A program made the translations under genes and the position numbers. This document shows, one piece after another, positions 1 through 8,711 of a DNA stretch of 64,000 nt (position 1 is the first letter of the stretch; each line of letters starts with the position of its first letter). The notes below the pieces were generated by a model that worked only from the letters and a program-made list of their open reading frames with translations, was not told where the DNA came from and did no database searches. Source of the stretch: Streptomyces sp. 3214.6. GTDB lineage: Bacteria > Actinomycetota > Actinomycetes > Streptomycetales > Streptomycetaceae. The stretch lies in contig NZ_LT670819.1 of the NCBI RefSeq assembly GCF_900129855.1, positions 5,208,001 to 5,272,000 on the forward strand, given 5' to 3'.

Positions 1-396
1 CTGGCCCGCCTGAAGACGCCGCTGGCCGGAGTCCTGAAGGCCGCCGCCACCGGCGACCTCGCCGACCTGCCGCCCCTGCGCTGGAGGGACGACGCGGCCG
101 TCACCGTCGTCATCGCCTCGCACAACTACCCCGGCACCCCGCGCACCGGCGACCCGATCACCGGCCTCGCCGAGGTGGCCGCCGAGGACGCCCCGCACGC
201 GTACGTCCTGCACGCCGGGACGAAGGACGACGACGGGACGGTCGTCAGCGCCGGTGGCCGTGTGCTGTCCGTCACCGCGACCGGTGCCGACCTCACCGAG
301 GCCCGCGAGCGCGCGTACAAGGCGGTCGCGCGCATCGGCCTCGACGGTTCCCAGCACCGTACGGACATCGCCGCGAAGGCGGCTGCGGACGCGTAA
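1..396 (+). CDS. purD: phosphoribosylamine-glycine ligase, C-terminal fragment (5' end outside window)
   Basis: These are the last 131 codons of GAR synthetase, which joins glycine to phosphoribosylamine using ATP in the second step of IMP synthesis. The frame is open from base 1 and stops at TAA 394-396, so the ATP-grasp core and start lie upstream of the window. The visible part is the small C-terminal beta domain, with a conserved-looking SHNYPG stretch near fragment residues 40-45 followed by a GDPI.GL turn. Identity rests on this pattern and on purC, purSQL, purF and purM following on the same strand. A GC-rich hairpin (456-510) lies just downstream and may end the transcript. Confidence 0.85.
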   Translation: MARLKTPLAGVLKAAATGDLADLPPLRWRDDAAVTVVIASHNYPGTPRTGDPITGLAEVAAEDAPHAYVLHAGTKDDDGTVVSAGGRVLSVTATGADLTEARERAYKAVARIGLDGSQHRTDIAAKAAADA

Positions 397-746
397 CACG
401 TGTTCCGAGCGGACGGACCGGCGGGCGTGTGACGCGCGTCTCAGTAGGTATGTCCCAGGCCCCGGGCCTCAGGGAACTCCGCATGGAGGAGCCCTGAAAC
501 CTGGGGCCTGATCGTTGCCCACCGTCATCCACCTTTCCCCAAAGCCATTCCATCGAGTGAGCGCTGAGCTATCCGGCTGACGTGGGCCGGAGTGCCAACT
601 AGGGTGCGGCGCAAGCGTCCCGGCACAGGTTCCGGCACTTGGCCCACCGGCATTGCGATGTCAGTGGGCGGTGCCACAGTGGGGGAGTGAGCACTGCGAA
701 GACAGCCGGGGGAAACAGGACTGCAGGGAGGGGGTGAGGTCCGGTC
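397..746. other. intergenic region purD to membrane protein
   Basis: No credible gene is seen in these 350 bases. They hold a long imperfect hairpin (456-510, listed separately) and, at about 722-734, a purine-rich GCAGGGAGGGGG stretch. That stretch is the ribosome binding site for the GTG start at 747. I see no convincing promoter consensus. Confidence 0.5.
456..510 (+). terminator. long imperfect hairpin, candidate purD terminator
   Basis: An outer perfect 8-bp stem CAGGCCCC (456-463) / GGGGCCTG (503-510) encloses a second stem AGGG..CTCC / GGAG..CCCT around a GCAT loop. There is no T-run, which is common for Streptomyces terminators. Its place 60 bases after the purD stop suits a terminator, but another structured RNA element is possible. 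Confidence 0.4.
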
Positions 747-3746
747 GTGACCGGTATGCGTGTGGAGGTGGGCGCGCAGGCCGCGCGTGCCCGGGCGCTC
801 GCCGTGCTGCGTATCCGCAGCCGGGCACTCGCCGTCGCGCTGCTGCCCGCGGCAGCCGCCGTGATCCTGCTCGCGGGCGGTTCCACCGGGCACCTCGTGG
901 GCCAGGGGTGGGACACCGCACGCTGGGCCGTGGTCGTCGTCGCGGTCGTCGTGCTGCTGGCCGCCGGTGTCATCGCCCTGGTCGTGGCCCGGGCCCGGCC
1001 CGCCGTCAGTCCCACGGTCGCGATCGCCGAGGAGTCGGCCCCCGACCTGTACCGGCTGGTGCGTGACCTCGCCGACCGCCTCGACGTCCCGGCGCCCTCC
1101 GCGATAGCGCTCACGCCGGACTGCGACAGCTGGCTGGAGGACCGCACCCACCCGGCGCACGGCCCGCCCCCGCCCCGCGACGGCGACGAGATAGCGGGCG
1201 CGGGAGGTCCCCACGGCCCCCTCCACCGTCGTACGACGGCGGCGCCCGTCCTCGTCATCGGCTCGCCGTTCCTGTGGTGGATGCGCGTCGGTGAGCTGCG
1301 CGCCGTCCTCGCCCCCGTCGTCGCCGGTACGGGACCCTCCGCGCACCCCGACATAGCCGCGGCCCGGCGCTTCGTGCGCGGGCTGGACGCCGCGGTGGCC
1401 GGCTGCGCCTCCCGGGGCAACCGTTATCCCGTCCTGCGGCCGGCCTGCTCGGGCATCGGCTGGGTCGCGCGGCTGATGCTGCGTGGCTGCCAGGTCCACG
1501 CCGGCGAGATGGAGCGGGGCGTGGCCGCCGCGGCGGCCGAGCGTGCACAGGCTGTGGATTACGGGCTGCGGATCGTCGCCCAGGAGCAGGTGGGGCTGGC
1601 GTACGCGGGCTGGGACCGGCTCCTCACGCGCGTGGCGCTGCCCGCCTGGCGGATGGGCCGCTGGCCCTCCCGGCTGGACGCGGGGGTCGTCGCCGCCCTC
1701 ACCGAGCTGTCCCGGCGCGACCGCCTGGCCGAGGGCTTCGCCTCCCGGCTCGGTGAGCGCCCCGCCTGCGACCTGCTCGAAGAGCCCGGCACCATCGACG
1801 AGGCGGCCTCGCTGCTCGCCGCCCGCCTCTTCCACGGCGGGCCCGCGGACCCCGGCCCGGACTGGTCGCCGGTGGCCTGGGACGACTACCCGGACGAGGT
1901 CGTCGACCGCAAGTGGCGCACCGACGCGGCCCGCCTCCACCGCGTCCTGGACGCCCTTGGCGTCCGCCGCACCCCCGACCCCGTCACCCACCCCCACGGC
2001 CCCACCCTGTCCCGCATCTTGGACCACCTGACAACCACCCCCCAGCAACAACCCCACCCCAACCCGGAGACCGGGCCCAACCCGGAGACCGGGCCCCACA
2101 CGGCGGACGGTGCCCGTGCGGTGGACGGTGCCCGCGCGGTGGACGGTGCCCGCGCGGTGGACGGTGCCCGCGCGGATGGGCCCAATGCGGCGGATGGGCC
2201 GCGCATGGCGGATGGCACTCACGCGGCGGAGAGGCCCCGCATGGCGGATGGCACTCACGCGGCGGATACGCCCCGCATGACGGACGGGTCCCACGCGGTG
2301 GACGGGTCCCATGCGGTGGACGGGCCTCGCATGGCGGACGAGTCCCACACGGCGGACGGGCCCCGTGCGGCGGACGGGGCCTATATGCCCGACGGGGTCC
2401 AGGTGCCGGACGGGATCCACCTGCCGGACAACTCCCAGGTCACCGGTACCTCTCGGATCGCCGACGACTCCCGACCGCTGGACGACTCCCGACCGCTGGA
2501 CGACTCCCGACCGCTGGACGACTCCCGACCGCTGGACGACTCCCGACCGCTGGACGACTCCCGACCGCCGGACGACTCCCGACCGCCGGACGACTCCCGA
2601 CCGTCAGACGACTCCCACGTCGCGGACACCTCCCATCCGTTGGGCGCGACCCCTCCCACGGACGCCTGTTACCCGACGGACACAAGCTCCTGGAGGGACA
2701 CTCCGCGTCCGAGGGACACGGTTGTTCCCCCGGACCCGGTCGCCCCGACGGACCCGGGCGCCCCGACGGACCCGCTCCGCCAGGCTGGCCGCCCTCGGTC
2801 GGCGAACCCGCCCCGGCCGGAGGACCAGCTCCAGTCGACGAACCACTCTGAGCAGGTTGACCGCCCCGAGTCGGCCGACCGCTCCGACTCGGCGGGCGGT
2901 TCCCGCCGGACGGATGCGCCTCATCCGGCGGACCCGGCCCATCCGGCGGACCCGGCCCATCCGGCGGACCCGGCCCATCCGGCGGACCCGGCCCATCCGG
3001 CGGACCCGGCCCATCCGGCGGGCCGTCCCGCGTCGGTTGACCGTCCCGCGTCGGTTGGCCGTCCCGCGTCGGCGGACGGCCCCGCCTTGGTTAACCGTCC
3101 CGGCTCGGTTGACCGACCAGTCCCGGATGACCGCTTCGGCTCCGTTGGCCGACCCGAGTCGGCGGGTGGTTCCGGCCGAGCGGACACGAGGCCGCTGCCC
3201 GAGGTGCCGGGCAGGCCCTCGGCTCCGGAATCCGGACGGATGCCCTCCCGGTCTGCCTCCGCCGAATCTCCCAACGCCCCTACTCCCGCTCCTCACCCCA
3301 TCCCCACCCCCGACAGTGAGGACCCCCCGCCTCCCAACCCCCGTAGCGCCGCTCTGGCCGCTCGGCTTGGGGTCGAGGTCGGGCGGGAGGAGGCGGTGGC
3401 CGCATTGGCCGCTCCGGCCGGCTCCCCGTTGCCCGGGCAGGGCCCGGACATGGCCCTGTGGGACGACGACGCGCTCCCCCTGTTCCCGCTCCAGCCCCCG
3501 CGCACCGACCGCGAGCTGCTCGCCGACCACGTCACGGCGATGGTCTGCTGCGCCGCGATGGACACCCTCGGCGCGACGCCGGGCCTCGACTGGCTCGACG
3601 GCCCGACCCTTCTGGTCGACGGCCAGCGCGTCGCCGACCTGACCCCCCGCATCCTCAGCCTCGTCGAGGACGGCGACGCGGCCCCCCTGCGCACCTGGCT
3701 CGTGGAGCTGGGCATACGACCGGAGAAGCCGGTACGGCTCGGCTGA
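747..3746 (+). CDS. large membrane protein with degenerate M48-peptidase-like domain and low-complexity repeats
   Basis: The 999-residue product has two hydrophobic segments (about 28-45 and 60-80). A region at about 98-215 resembles HtpX/M48 zinc peptidases: DLYRLVRDLADRL, then VLVIGSPFLWW and GELRAVLAPVVAG. In active M48 enzymes the last motif reads ELRAVLAHELxH; here the HExxH zinc site is absent, so a catalytic role is unlikely. Residues about 430-820 are low complexity, built from 18-bp tandem repeats encoding AVDGAR, DDSRPL and PADPAH. A conserved-looking C-terminal domain follows (about 865-999). The GTG at 747 is chosen because GGGAGGGGG lies about 10 bases upstream. It stands alone between purD and the DMFase-like gene. 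No function can be assigned. The repeats could vary in length between strains. Confidence 0.75.
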   Translation: MTGMRVEVGAQAARARALAVLRIRSRALAVALLPAAAAVILLAGGSTGHLVGQGWDTARWAVVVVAVVVLLAAGVIALVVARARPAVSPTVAIAEESAPDLYRLVRDLADRLDVPAPSAIALTPDCDSWLEDRTHPAHGPPPPRDGDEIAGAGGPHGPLHRRTTAAPVLVIGSPFLWWMRVGELRAVLAPVVAGTGPSAHPDIAAARRFVRGLDAAVAGCASRGNRYPVLRPACSGIGWVARLMLRGCQVHAGEMERGVAAAAAERAQAVDYGLRIVAQEQVGLAYAGWDRLLTRVALPAWRMGRWPSRLDAGVVAALTELSRRDRLAEGFASRLGERPACDLLEEPGTIDEAASLLAARLFHGGPADPGPDWSPVAWDDYPDEVVDRKWRTDAARLHRVLDALGVRRTPDPVTHPHGPTLSRILDHLTTTPQQQPHPNPETGPNPETGPHTADGARAVDGARAVDGARAVDGARADGPNAADGPRMADGTHAAERPRMADGTHAADTPRMTDGSHAVDGSHAVDGPRMADESHTADGPRAADGAYMPDGVQVPDGIHLPDNSQVTGTSRIADDSRPLDDSRPLDDSRPLDDSRPLDDSRPLDDSRPPDDSRPPDDSRPSDDSHVADTSHPLGATPPTDACYPTDTSSWRDTPRPRDTVVPPDPVAPTDPGAPTDPLRQAGRPRSANPPRPEDQLQSTNHSEQVDRPESADRSDSAGGSRRTDAPHPADPAHPADPAHPADPAHPADPAHPADPAHPAGRPASVDRPASVGRPASADGPALVNRPGSVDRPVPDDRFGSVGRPESAGGSGRADTRPLPEVPGRPSAPESGRMPSRSASAESPNAPTPAPHPIPTPDSEDPPPPNPRSAALAARLGVEVGREEAVAALAAPAGSPLPGQGPDMALWDDDALPLFPLQPPRTDRELLADHVTAMVCCAAMDTLGATPGLDWLDGPTLLVDGQRVADLTPRILSLVEDGDAAPLRTWLVELGIRPEKPVRLG
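2103..2171 (+). repeat. 18-bp coding tandem repeat (AVDGAR)
   Basis: Nearly four units of GCGGTGGACGGTGCCCGC run in frame inside the membrane protein gene; three are identical (2118-2171) and the first is diverged. The product is a run of AVDGAR. Confidence 0.85.
2463..2606 (+). repeat. 18-bp coding tandem repeat (DDSRPL/P/S)
   Basis: Eight in-frame units of GACGACTCCCGACCGCTG are seen. The first five encode DDSRPL and are identical, then two DDSRPP and one DDSRPS. Array length is likely to change by slippage or unequal exchange without breaking the frame. Confidence 0.9.
2925..3014 (+). repeat. 18-bp coding tandem repeat (PADPAH)
   Basis: Five identical in-frame units of CCGGCGGACCCGGCCCAT encode PADPAH. 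This is the third unrelated 18-bp repeat family in the same gene. Confidence 0.9.
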
Positions 3747-4051
3747 GCGCATTCGGGCGCGGGCACCGATGCGGACGCGGGGGCCGCCCCCGGAATCCCG
3801 CCGCCACCGCCACCCGCCAACCCCACCCCCCAGCCCTCACCCCTCAGCCGCCGAATACCTATCGGAGCGACGGATTCCACTTTCGGCCAATTCGCAATGA
3901 ATAGTGACTGTCTGCGCGCGTTATGTGATGTGCTGGGACCGATAGCGCCCATGGCAAGGGCTTGCGACATAGGACATGCGACATCCGACGAACGCGCACG
4001 GCCGCCACGTACGCACGAACCATCACGGGGGCACAAGGGAGGGGGAGCACC
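3747..4051. other. intergenic region, no gene seen
   Basis: The 305 bases between the membrane protein and the DMFase-like gene hold no credible ORF. Bases 3860-3960 are less GC-rich than the flanks and are the likely promoter zone. I cannot pick out a firm -35/-10 pair. The last 20 bases carry GGGAGGGGG, the ribosome binding site for 4052. Confidence 0.4.
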
Positions 4052-5575
4052 ATGGGACCCGGACCAGAACCGGAGCGCATCCGCCGATGGGAGTCGGGAG
4101 CGCTGGCCCACGCCGTGACGGACCCCTTCGGGCAGGGCCCCGTCCCGTGGCTGCGCGGCAGCGAGACGTACTTCGACGACACCGGAAACGTCGTCCCCTG
4201 GTACGTGGACCAGACCCCCGCCCCCGCCACCGCCACCCGCCGCGGGGCACCCCGCGTCCCCGCCCCCCGCGGCGCGGACGCCGCCGGCGGCCCCCGCTCC
4301 GCCGACGACGTCCGACGGCAGATCAAGGGCTTCATTTCCACCGGCGCGGTCGCTCCCGGCGACGCCGTCGACTTCCACATCACGGTCGACCCGCCGCAGG
4401 AATTCAGCGTCGACATCTACCGCATAGGCCACTACGACGGCGACGGCGCAGCCAAGATCACCACCAGCCCGCGCCTCTCCGGCATAGTCCAGCCCCCGCC
4501 CCTGACCGCGGACCGCACGGTCTCCTGCCACCACTGGTGGCTCTCCTGGCGCCTGCAGGTGCCGTCGTACTGGAACGTCGGCGCGTACGTCGCCGTCCTC
4601 ACCACCGTCGACGGCTACCGCTCCCACGTCCCCTTCACGGTCCGCGACAACCGCCCCGCCGACCTGCTCCTGGTCCTCCCCGACGTCACCTGGCAGGCCT
4701 ACAACCTCTACCCGGAGGACGGTCGCACCGGCGCCAGCCTCTATCACGCCTGGGACGAGAGCGGCCGTCTCCTCGGCGAGGCCGACGCCGCCACCACGGT
4801 CTCCTTCGACCGGCCCTACGCGGGCGCCGGCCTCCCCCTCCATGTCGGCCACGCCTACGACTTCATCCGCTGGGCCGAGCGCTACGGCTACGACCTCGCC
4901 TACGCCGACGCCCGTGATCTGCACGCCGGTCACCTCGACCTCGCCCGTTACCGGGGCCTCGTCTTCCCCGGCCACGACGAGTACTGGTCGACGCCCATGC
5001 GCCGCACCGTGGAACTGGCCCGCGACAGCGGCACCTCTCTGGTGTTCCTGTCCGCGAACTCCGTGTACTGGCAGGTGGAGTTGGGGGCGTCGCCGTCCGG
5101 CGTGCCCGGCCGTCTGCTCACCTGCCGCAAGCGCAAGGGGCCCGGCAAGCCTGTCCTGTGGCGTGAGATCGACCGCGCCGAGCAGCAGCTGGTCGGCATC
5201 CAGTACGCGGGCGGGGTGCCCGATCCGCACCCGCTGATCGTGCGCAACGCGAACCACTGGCTGTGGGAGGCGACCGGCGCGGGCGAGGGCGACGGTATCG
5301 AGGACCTGGTCGCGGGCGAGGCCGACCGCTACTTCCCGCGCACGCCCCTCCCGCCCCACGAGGAACGCATCCTCCTCGCTCACTCCCCGTACACCGACAC
5401 CGAGGGCGCCCAGCGTCACCAGGAGACCTCCCTCTACCGCGCCCCCTCCGGCGCCCTGGTCTTCGCTTCCGGAACCTTCGCCTGGTCCCCGGCCCTGGAC
5501 CGCCCCGGCCATGTGGACGCCCGTGTCCAGCGCGCCACCGCCAACCTCCTGGACCGCATCTGCAAACGCGACTGA
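4052..5575 (+). CDS. N,N-dimethylformamidase beta subunit-like protein
   Basis: The 507-residue product resembles the C-terminal part of the large subunit of N,N-dimethylformamidase and the wider actinobacterial family that shares it. Visible family features are a beta-sandwich-like first half (VDFHITVDPP, DIYRIGHYDG) and a second half with LLLVLPDVTWQAYN, a GRTGASLYHAWDE loop and the FPGHDEYWS motif. The last resembles the amidohydrolase-like core, where conserved Tyr, His, Asp and Glu would bind a metal. No small alpha subunit is nearby, so true DMF hydrolysis is doubtful. The ATG at 4052 is preferred over an upstream in-frame start because GGGAGGGGGAG ends five bases before it. No signal peptide is evident. 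Confidence 0.7.
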   Translation: MGPGPEPERIRRWESGALAHAVTDPFGQGPVPWLRGSETYFDDTGNVVPWYVDQTPAPATATRRGAPRVPAPRGADAAGGPRSADDVRRQIKGFISTGAVAPGDAVDFHITVDPPQEFSVDIYRIGHYDGDGAAKITTSPRLSGIVQPPPLTADRTVSCHHWWLSWRLQVPSYWNVGAYVAVLTTVDGYRSHVPFTVRDNRPADLLLVLPDVTWQAYNLYPEDGRTGASLYHAWDESGRLLGEADAATTVSFDRPYAGAGLPLHVGHAYDFIRWAERYGYDLAYADARDLHAGHLDLARYRGLVFPGHDEYWSTPMRRTVELARDSGTSLVFLSANSVYWQVELGASPSGVPGRLLTCRKRKGPGKPVLWREIDRAEQQLVGIQYAGGVPDPHPLIVRNANHWLWEATGAGEGDGIEDLVAGEADRYFPRTPLPPHEERILLAHSPYTDTEGAQRHQETSLYRAPSGALVFASGTFAWSPALDRPGHVDARVQRATANLLDRICKRD

Positions 5576-5609
5576 CGCCCGTACGCCGCTCGTCCCACCC
5601 GCTGTCCTT

Positions 5610-5639
5610 GGTCGATCCCGATGTACGGGACAATCGACC
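5610..5639 (+). other. inverted repeat upstream of purC
   Basis: GGTCGAT (5610-5616) pairs with ATCGACC (5633-5639), with an inner CCCG/CGGG stem around ATGTA and a three-base bulge. It lies 35 bases after the DMFase-like stop and 80 before purC. It may be a weak terminator or an operator. Confidence 0.3.
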
Positions 5640-5718
5640 CACTAGGCCCGCCCGTCTCCCACCACCACCCTGCTCGAGCCCTGCGGGCACCCCTTTGTTT
5701 CAACCACGGGGAGGAACC

Positions 5719-6618
5719 GTGTCCGGATTCGTAGAAAAGCCCGAGCCTCTTCAGGTGCCTGGCCTGGTGCATCTGCACACCGGCAAGGTGCGCGAGCTGT
5801 ACCAGAACGAGGCGGGCGATCTCGTGATGGTGGCCAGCGACCGCACGTCCGCCTTCGACTGGGTGCTGCCGACCGAGATCCCCGACAAGGGCCGCGTCCT
5901 CACGCAGCTGTCCCTGTGGTGGTTCGACCAGTTCGCCGACCTGGTCCCGAACCACGTCCTGAGCACGGAGCTGCCGGCCGGCGCGCCCGCCGACTGGGCC
6001 GGCCGCACCCTGATCTGCAAGTCGCTGCGGATGGTCCCAGTCGAGTGCGTGGCCCGCGGCTATCTCACCGGCTCGGGTCTCGCCGAGTACAAGGAGTCCC
6101 GCACGGTCTGCGGCCTCGCCCTGCCCGAGGGCCTGGTCGACGGCAGCGAACTGCCCGCGCCGATCTTCACCCCCGCCACCAAGGCCGCCGTCGGCGAGCA
6201 CGACGAGAACGTGTCCTACGAGGAGGTCGCCCGCCAGGTCGGCGCCGACACCGCCGCCGAGCTCCGCCAGGCGACCCTCACCGTCTACGGCCGCGCCCGC
6301 GACATCGCCCGCGACCGGGGCATCATCCTCGCCGACACCAAGTTCGAGTTCGGCTACGAGGGCGAGACCCTGGTCATCGCCGACGAGGTCCTCACCCCGG
6401 ACTCCTCCCGCTTCTGGCCCGCCGACCGGTGGCAGCCCGGCCGCGCCCAGCCCTCGTACGACAAGCAGTTCGTGCGCGACTGGCTGACCTCGGCCGAGTC
6501 CGGCTGGGACCGCGCCGGCGAGCAGCCCCCGCCGCCGCTTCCCCAGCAGATCGTGGACGCGACCCGCGAGAAGTACGTCGAGGCCTACGAGCGCCTGACG
6601 GGCACCCGCTGGAGCTGA
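5719..6618 (+). CDS. purC: SAICAR synthetase
   Basis: This 299-residue enzyme condenses CAIR with aspartate, using ATP, to give SAICAR in IMP synthesis. The SAICAR synthetase fold is clear: HTGKVRELY at the N-terminus (ATP-binding beta strands), ASDRTSAFDW, the CVARGYLTGSGL motif, TKFEFGYEG and the DEVLTPDSSRFWP signature near residues 220-232. Length suits the single-domain bacterial enzyme. The GTG start at 5719 is set by GGGGAGGA ending three bases upstream, and matches the usual N-terminus. A strong hairpin follows (6680-6710). Nothing unusual is seen. Confidence 0.95.
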   Translation: MSGFVEKPEPLQVPGLVHLHTGKVRELYQNEAGDLVMVASDRTSAFDWVLPTEIPDKGRVLTQLSLWWFDQFADLVPNHVLSTELPAGAPADWAGRTLICKSLRMVPVECVARGYLTGSGLAEYKESRTVCGLALPEGLVDGSELPAPIFTPATKAAVGEHDENVSYEEVARQVGADTAAELRQATLTVYGRARDIARDRGIILADTKFEFGYEGETLVIADEVLTPDSSRFWPADRWQPGRAQPSYDKQFVRDWLTSAESGWDRAGEQPPPPLPQQIVDATREKYVEAYERLTGTRWS

Positions 6619-6679
6619 CCGCACGACGGGGGCCGCCGACAAGGGCCCACGACAAGAGCCCATGGCGAAGACGCCACGA

Positions 6680-6710
6680 CAAAGGCCCCGGTCGATGACC
6701 GGGGCCTTTG
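6680..6710. terminator. 13-bp hairpin between purC and tRNA-Gly, likely bidirectional
   Basis: CAAAGGCCCCGGT (6680-6692) and ACCGGGGCCTTTG (6698-6710) form a perfect 13-bp stem with a CGATG loop. The stem bases are A/T-rich at the foot on both strands. It could stop purC on + and the tRNA on -. Confidence 0.75.
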
Positions 6711-6716
6711 TGCTGG

Positions 6717-6789
6717 AGCGGACGACGAGGCTCGAACTCGCGACCTCAACCTTGGCAAGGTTGCGCTCTACCAACTGAGCTACGTCCGC
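6717..6789 (-). tRNA. tRNA-Gly(GCC), copy 1
   Basis: A perfect 73-base cloverleaf on the minus strand has acceptor GCGGACG/CGTCCGC, anticodon loop TTGCCAA (GCC), a TTCGAGC T-loop and discriminator T. CCA is not encoded. It is identical to the copy at 10693-10765. Confidence 0.95.
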
Positions 6790-6826
6790 ACTGCGCCGTG
6801 GTGAATGTGCCGTGGCGCGAGGCCAA

Positions 6827-7435
6827 CTATACCCAACCCCGCTCCCGGGCGACCCGCACCGCTGCGTGCCGGTTCTCCGCCCCGAGCTTGGACACGGCCG
6901 ACGACAGATAGTTGCGGACCGTCCCCTGCGACAGCGCGGCCCGCTCGGCGATCTCCGCGACGGGTGCCCCGTCGGCGGCGAGTTCGAGCACCTCCGTCTC
7001 GCGCGAGGTCAGCGGCGAGTCCCCGGCGGCGATCGCGTCGGCCGCCAACTCCGGGTCGACGTAACGGTTCCCGGCGTGCACGGTACGGATGATCTCCGCG
7101 AGTCGCTGCGCGCTCACCGTCTTCGGGACGAACCCGCGTACACCCGCAGCAAGCGCCCGCTTGAGGTGTCCCGGCCGGCCGTGGCTGGTGACGATCAGTG
7201 TCTGGCAGCCGGGCAGTTCGGTGCGCAAAGATGTGGCGACCTTCACACCGTCCGCGCCCGGCATTTGAAGATCCAGCACGGCCACGTCGGGCCGGTGCGC
7301 CCGCGCCATCGCCAGCGCCTCCGGTCCGGTGGCCGCCTCGGCGACGATCATCAGGTCGTCCTCCAGGGAGAGCAGCGCGGCCAGGGCGCCCCGGATGAGG
7401 TGCTCGTCATCGGCGAGCAGTACCCGCACCGTCAT
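6827..7435 (-). CDS. NarL/LuxR-family response regulator
   Basis: The 202-residue product is a two-domain DNA-binding response regulator. The receiver domain (1-120) has the acidic pair near 9-10, the phospho-acceptor Asp in VLDLQMPG (about D55) and the conserved Lys in VPKT. A LuxR-type helix-turn-helix (about 138-195) shows LTSRETEVLELAADG and the recognition helix around QGTVRNYL. Its ATG (7433-7435) overlaps the stop of the histidine kinase gene by four bases (ATGA), so the two are translated together. It is the last gene of a four-gene operon with an ABC-2 exporter and probably controls that exporter or an envelope response. The signal is unknown. Confidence 0.92.
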   Translation of the reverse strand: MTVRVLLADDEHLIRGALAALLSLEDDLMIVAEAATGPEALAMARAHRPDVAVLDLQMPGADGVKVATSLRTELPGCQTLIVTSHGRPGHLKRALAAGVRGFVPKTVSAQRLAEIIRTVHAGNRYVDPELAADAIAAGDSPLTSRETEVLELAADGAPVAEIAERAALSQGTVRNYLSSAVSKLGAENRHAAVRVARERGWV

Positions 7436-8682
7436 GAAGTGACCTCTCTCACAGCAGCCTTTCCGCTCAGCGGTACCTCGGCGACCACCCGGAACACGCC
7501 CGCTCCGACGAGCCCGGACTCCAGCGTTCCGTCGACCCCCTGCAGCCGTTCCCGCAGTCCGGCGAGTCCCGACCCGCCGCCGCCTTCGGCGGGGGACCCG
7601 GCGCCGTCGTTCTCCACCGTCAGCACCACATGTCCCGCCGTCCTGCGCAACGCCACCGAGCAACGCCCGGCGTCTCCGTGCCGCAGCACGTTGGTGGTGG
7701 TCTCCCGCACCACCCAGCCGAGCGCGGACTGCACCTCGGCGGGCAGCCCGCCGCTCTCCCCGCTCACCTCGCACGCGATCCCGGCCGCCGTCAACACGCC
7801 CTGCGCTCCCGCGAGTTCGACGCCGAGGTCGGCCTCCCGGTAGCCCCGTACAACAGCGCGTACCTCCCGCTGCGACTCCTGCGCGATGCGCTGCACCTCG
7901 ATCATCTGCTCCAGGGCGTCCGGCCGTCCGCGCCGGGCCAGCTGCACGGCCAGCTCGCTCTTCAGGGCGATCACCGCCAGATTCCGGCCCAGCACGTCGT
8001 GCAGGTCCCGCCCGAACCGCAGTCGTTCCTCGGCGACGGCGAGCCGGGCCTCGACCTCGCGGGCCCGTTCCGCCTCCCAGAGCACGGACAGGGTCCAGGC
8101 GCCGCAGCGGCAGGCCAGCAGCGAGAGGAGCGTTCCGAACGCGGTCAGCGCCCCGACCATCACGATCCCGGCGGGGTCGGGGTCGGCCCAGGCGAACGCG
8201 GCCATGAGCACCACGGCGAGGACGGCGGACCCGCGCAGGAACACCCGTACGGGGGTGACGAGCCCGTACAGCAGTCCGAAGGGCAGCAGCGCCGCGCCGA
8301 TGAACAGTCTGATCGCCACCGGGTCGGTGCCGCCCTGCCCGGAGAGGGCCAGGATCAGCGCCAGCTCCAGGGCGAGCAGGACGGTGGCGGGACGTAGCGC
8401 GCGGGCCGGGAGTTCGGTGCGGCCCAGGTAGTGGTCGAGCACCGACCGGGTGAGCCGGTTCGTCTCCGCGCACTGCAGGACGCCCACGAGCAGCAGCAGC
8501 CCGCCGAGGACCAGCGGCACGGGCCTGCGGTGGACGCCGCCCACCAGCGGCAGCGCCAGCCAGGACGCGGAGAAGAGCCAGACCGTGGCGTACCAGGTGA
8601 TCAAGGTCTGCAGCTCGACCCGTTGCGCCTTGCTGCGCTCCCGCCAGTGGCGCCGCTGCCACCCCCGTATCCAGCCCAACAC
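7432..8682 (-). CDS. DesK/NarX-type sensor histidine kinase
   Basis: The 416-residue membrane kinase has about six hydrophobic segments in residues 28-195. A HisKA_3 dimerisation domain follows, with the phospho-acceptor in GRDLHDVLG (about H228). The HATPase domain has an N-box around TTTNVLRHGD and a glycine-rich GSGLAGLRERL lid. The GTG at 8682 is chosen because GAGGGGGCGGGG lies just upstream; the frame stays open further 5', but that part overlaps the permease gene and lacks family features. It pairs with the response regulator it overlaps. The sensor part is nearly all membrane, as in kinases that sense lipid state or antibiotics. Confidence 0.9.
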   Translation of the reverse strand: MLGWIRGWQRRHWRERSKAQRVELQTLITWYATVWLFSASWLALPLVGGVHRRPVPLVLGGLLLLVGVLQCAETNRLTRSVLDHYLGRTELPARALRPATVLLALELALILALSGQGGTDPVAIRLFIGAALLPFGLLYGLVTPVRVFLRGSAVLAVVLMAAFAWADPDPAGIVMVGALTAFGTLLSLLACRCGAWTLSVLWEAERAREVEARLAVAEERLRFGRDLHDVLGRNLAVIALKSELAVQLARRGRPDALEQMIEVQRIAQESQREVRAVVRGYREADLGVELAGAQGVLTAAGIACEVSGESGGLPAEVQSALGWVVRETTTNVLRHGDAGRCSVALRRTAGHVVLTVENDGAGSPAEGGGGSGLAGLRERLQGVDGTLESGLVGAGVFRVVAEVPLSGKAAVREVTS

Positions 8683-8711
8683 CGTTCCCCGCCCCCTCAG
8701 GCCCTGTCGGC

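Noticed and set aside
525..2420. 631-codon minus-strand frame with HRAGTVHRAG-like repeats
   Set aside because: The repeats are the complement of the 18-bp repeats in the + strand gene, and there is no ribosome binding site.
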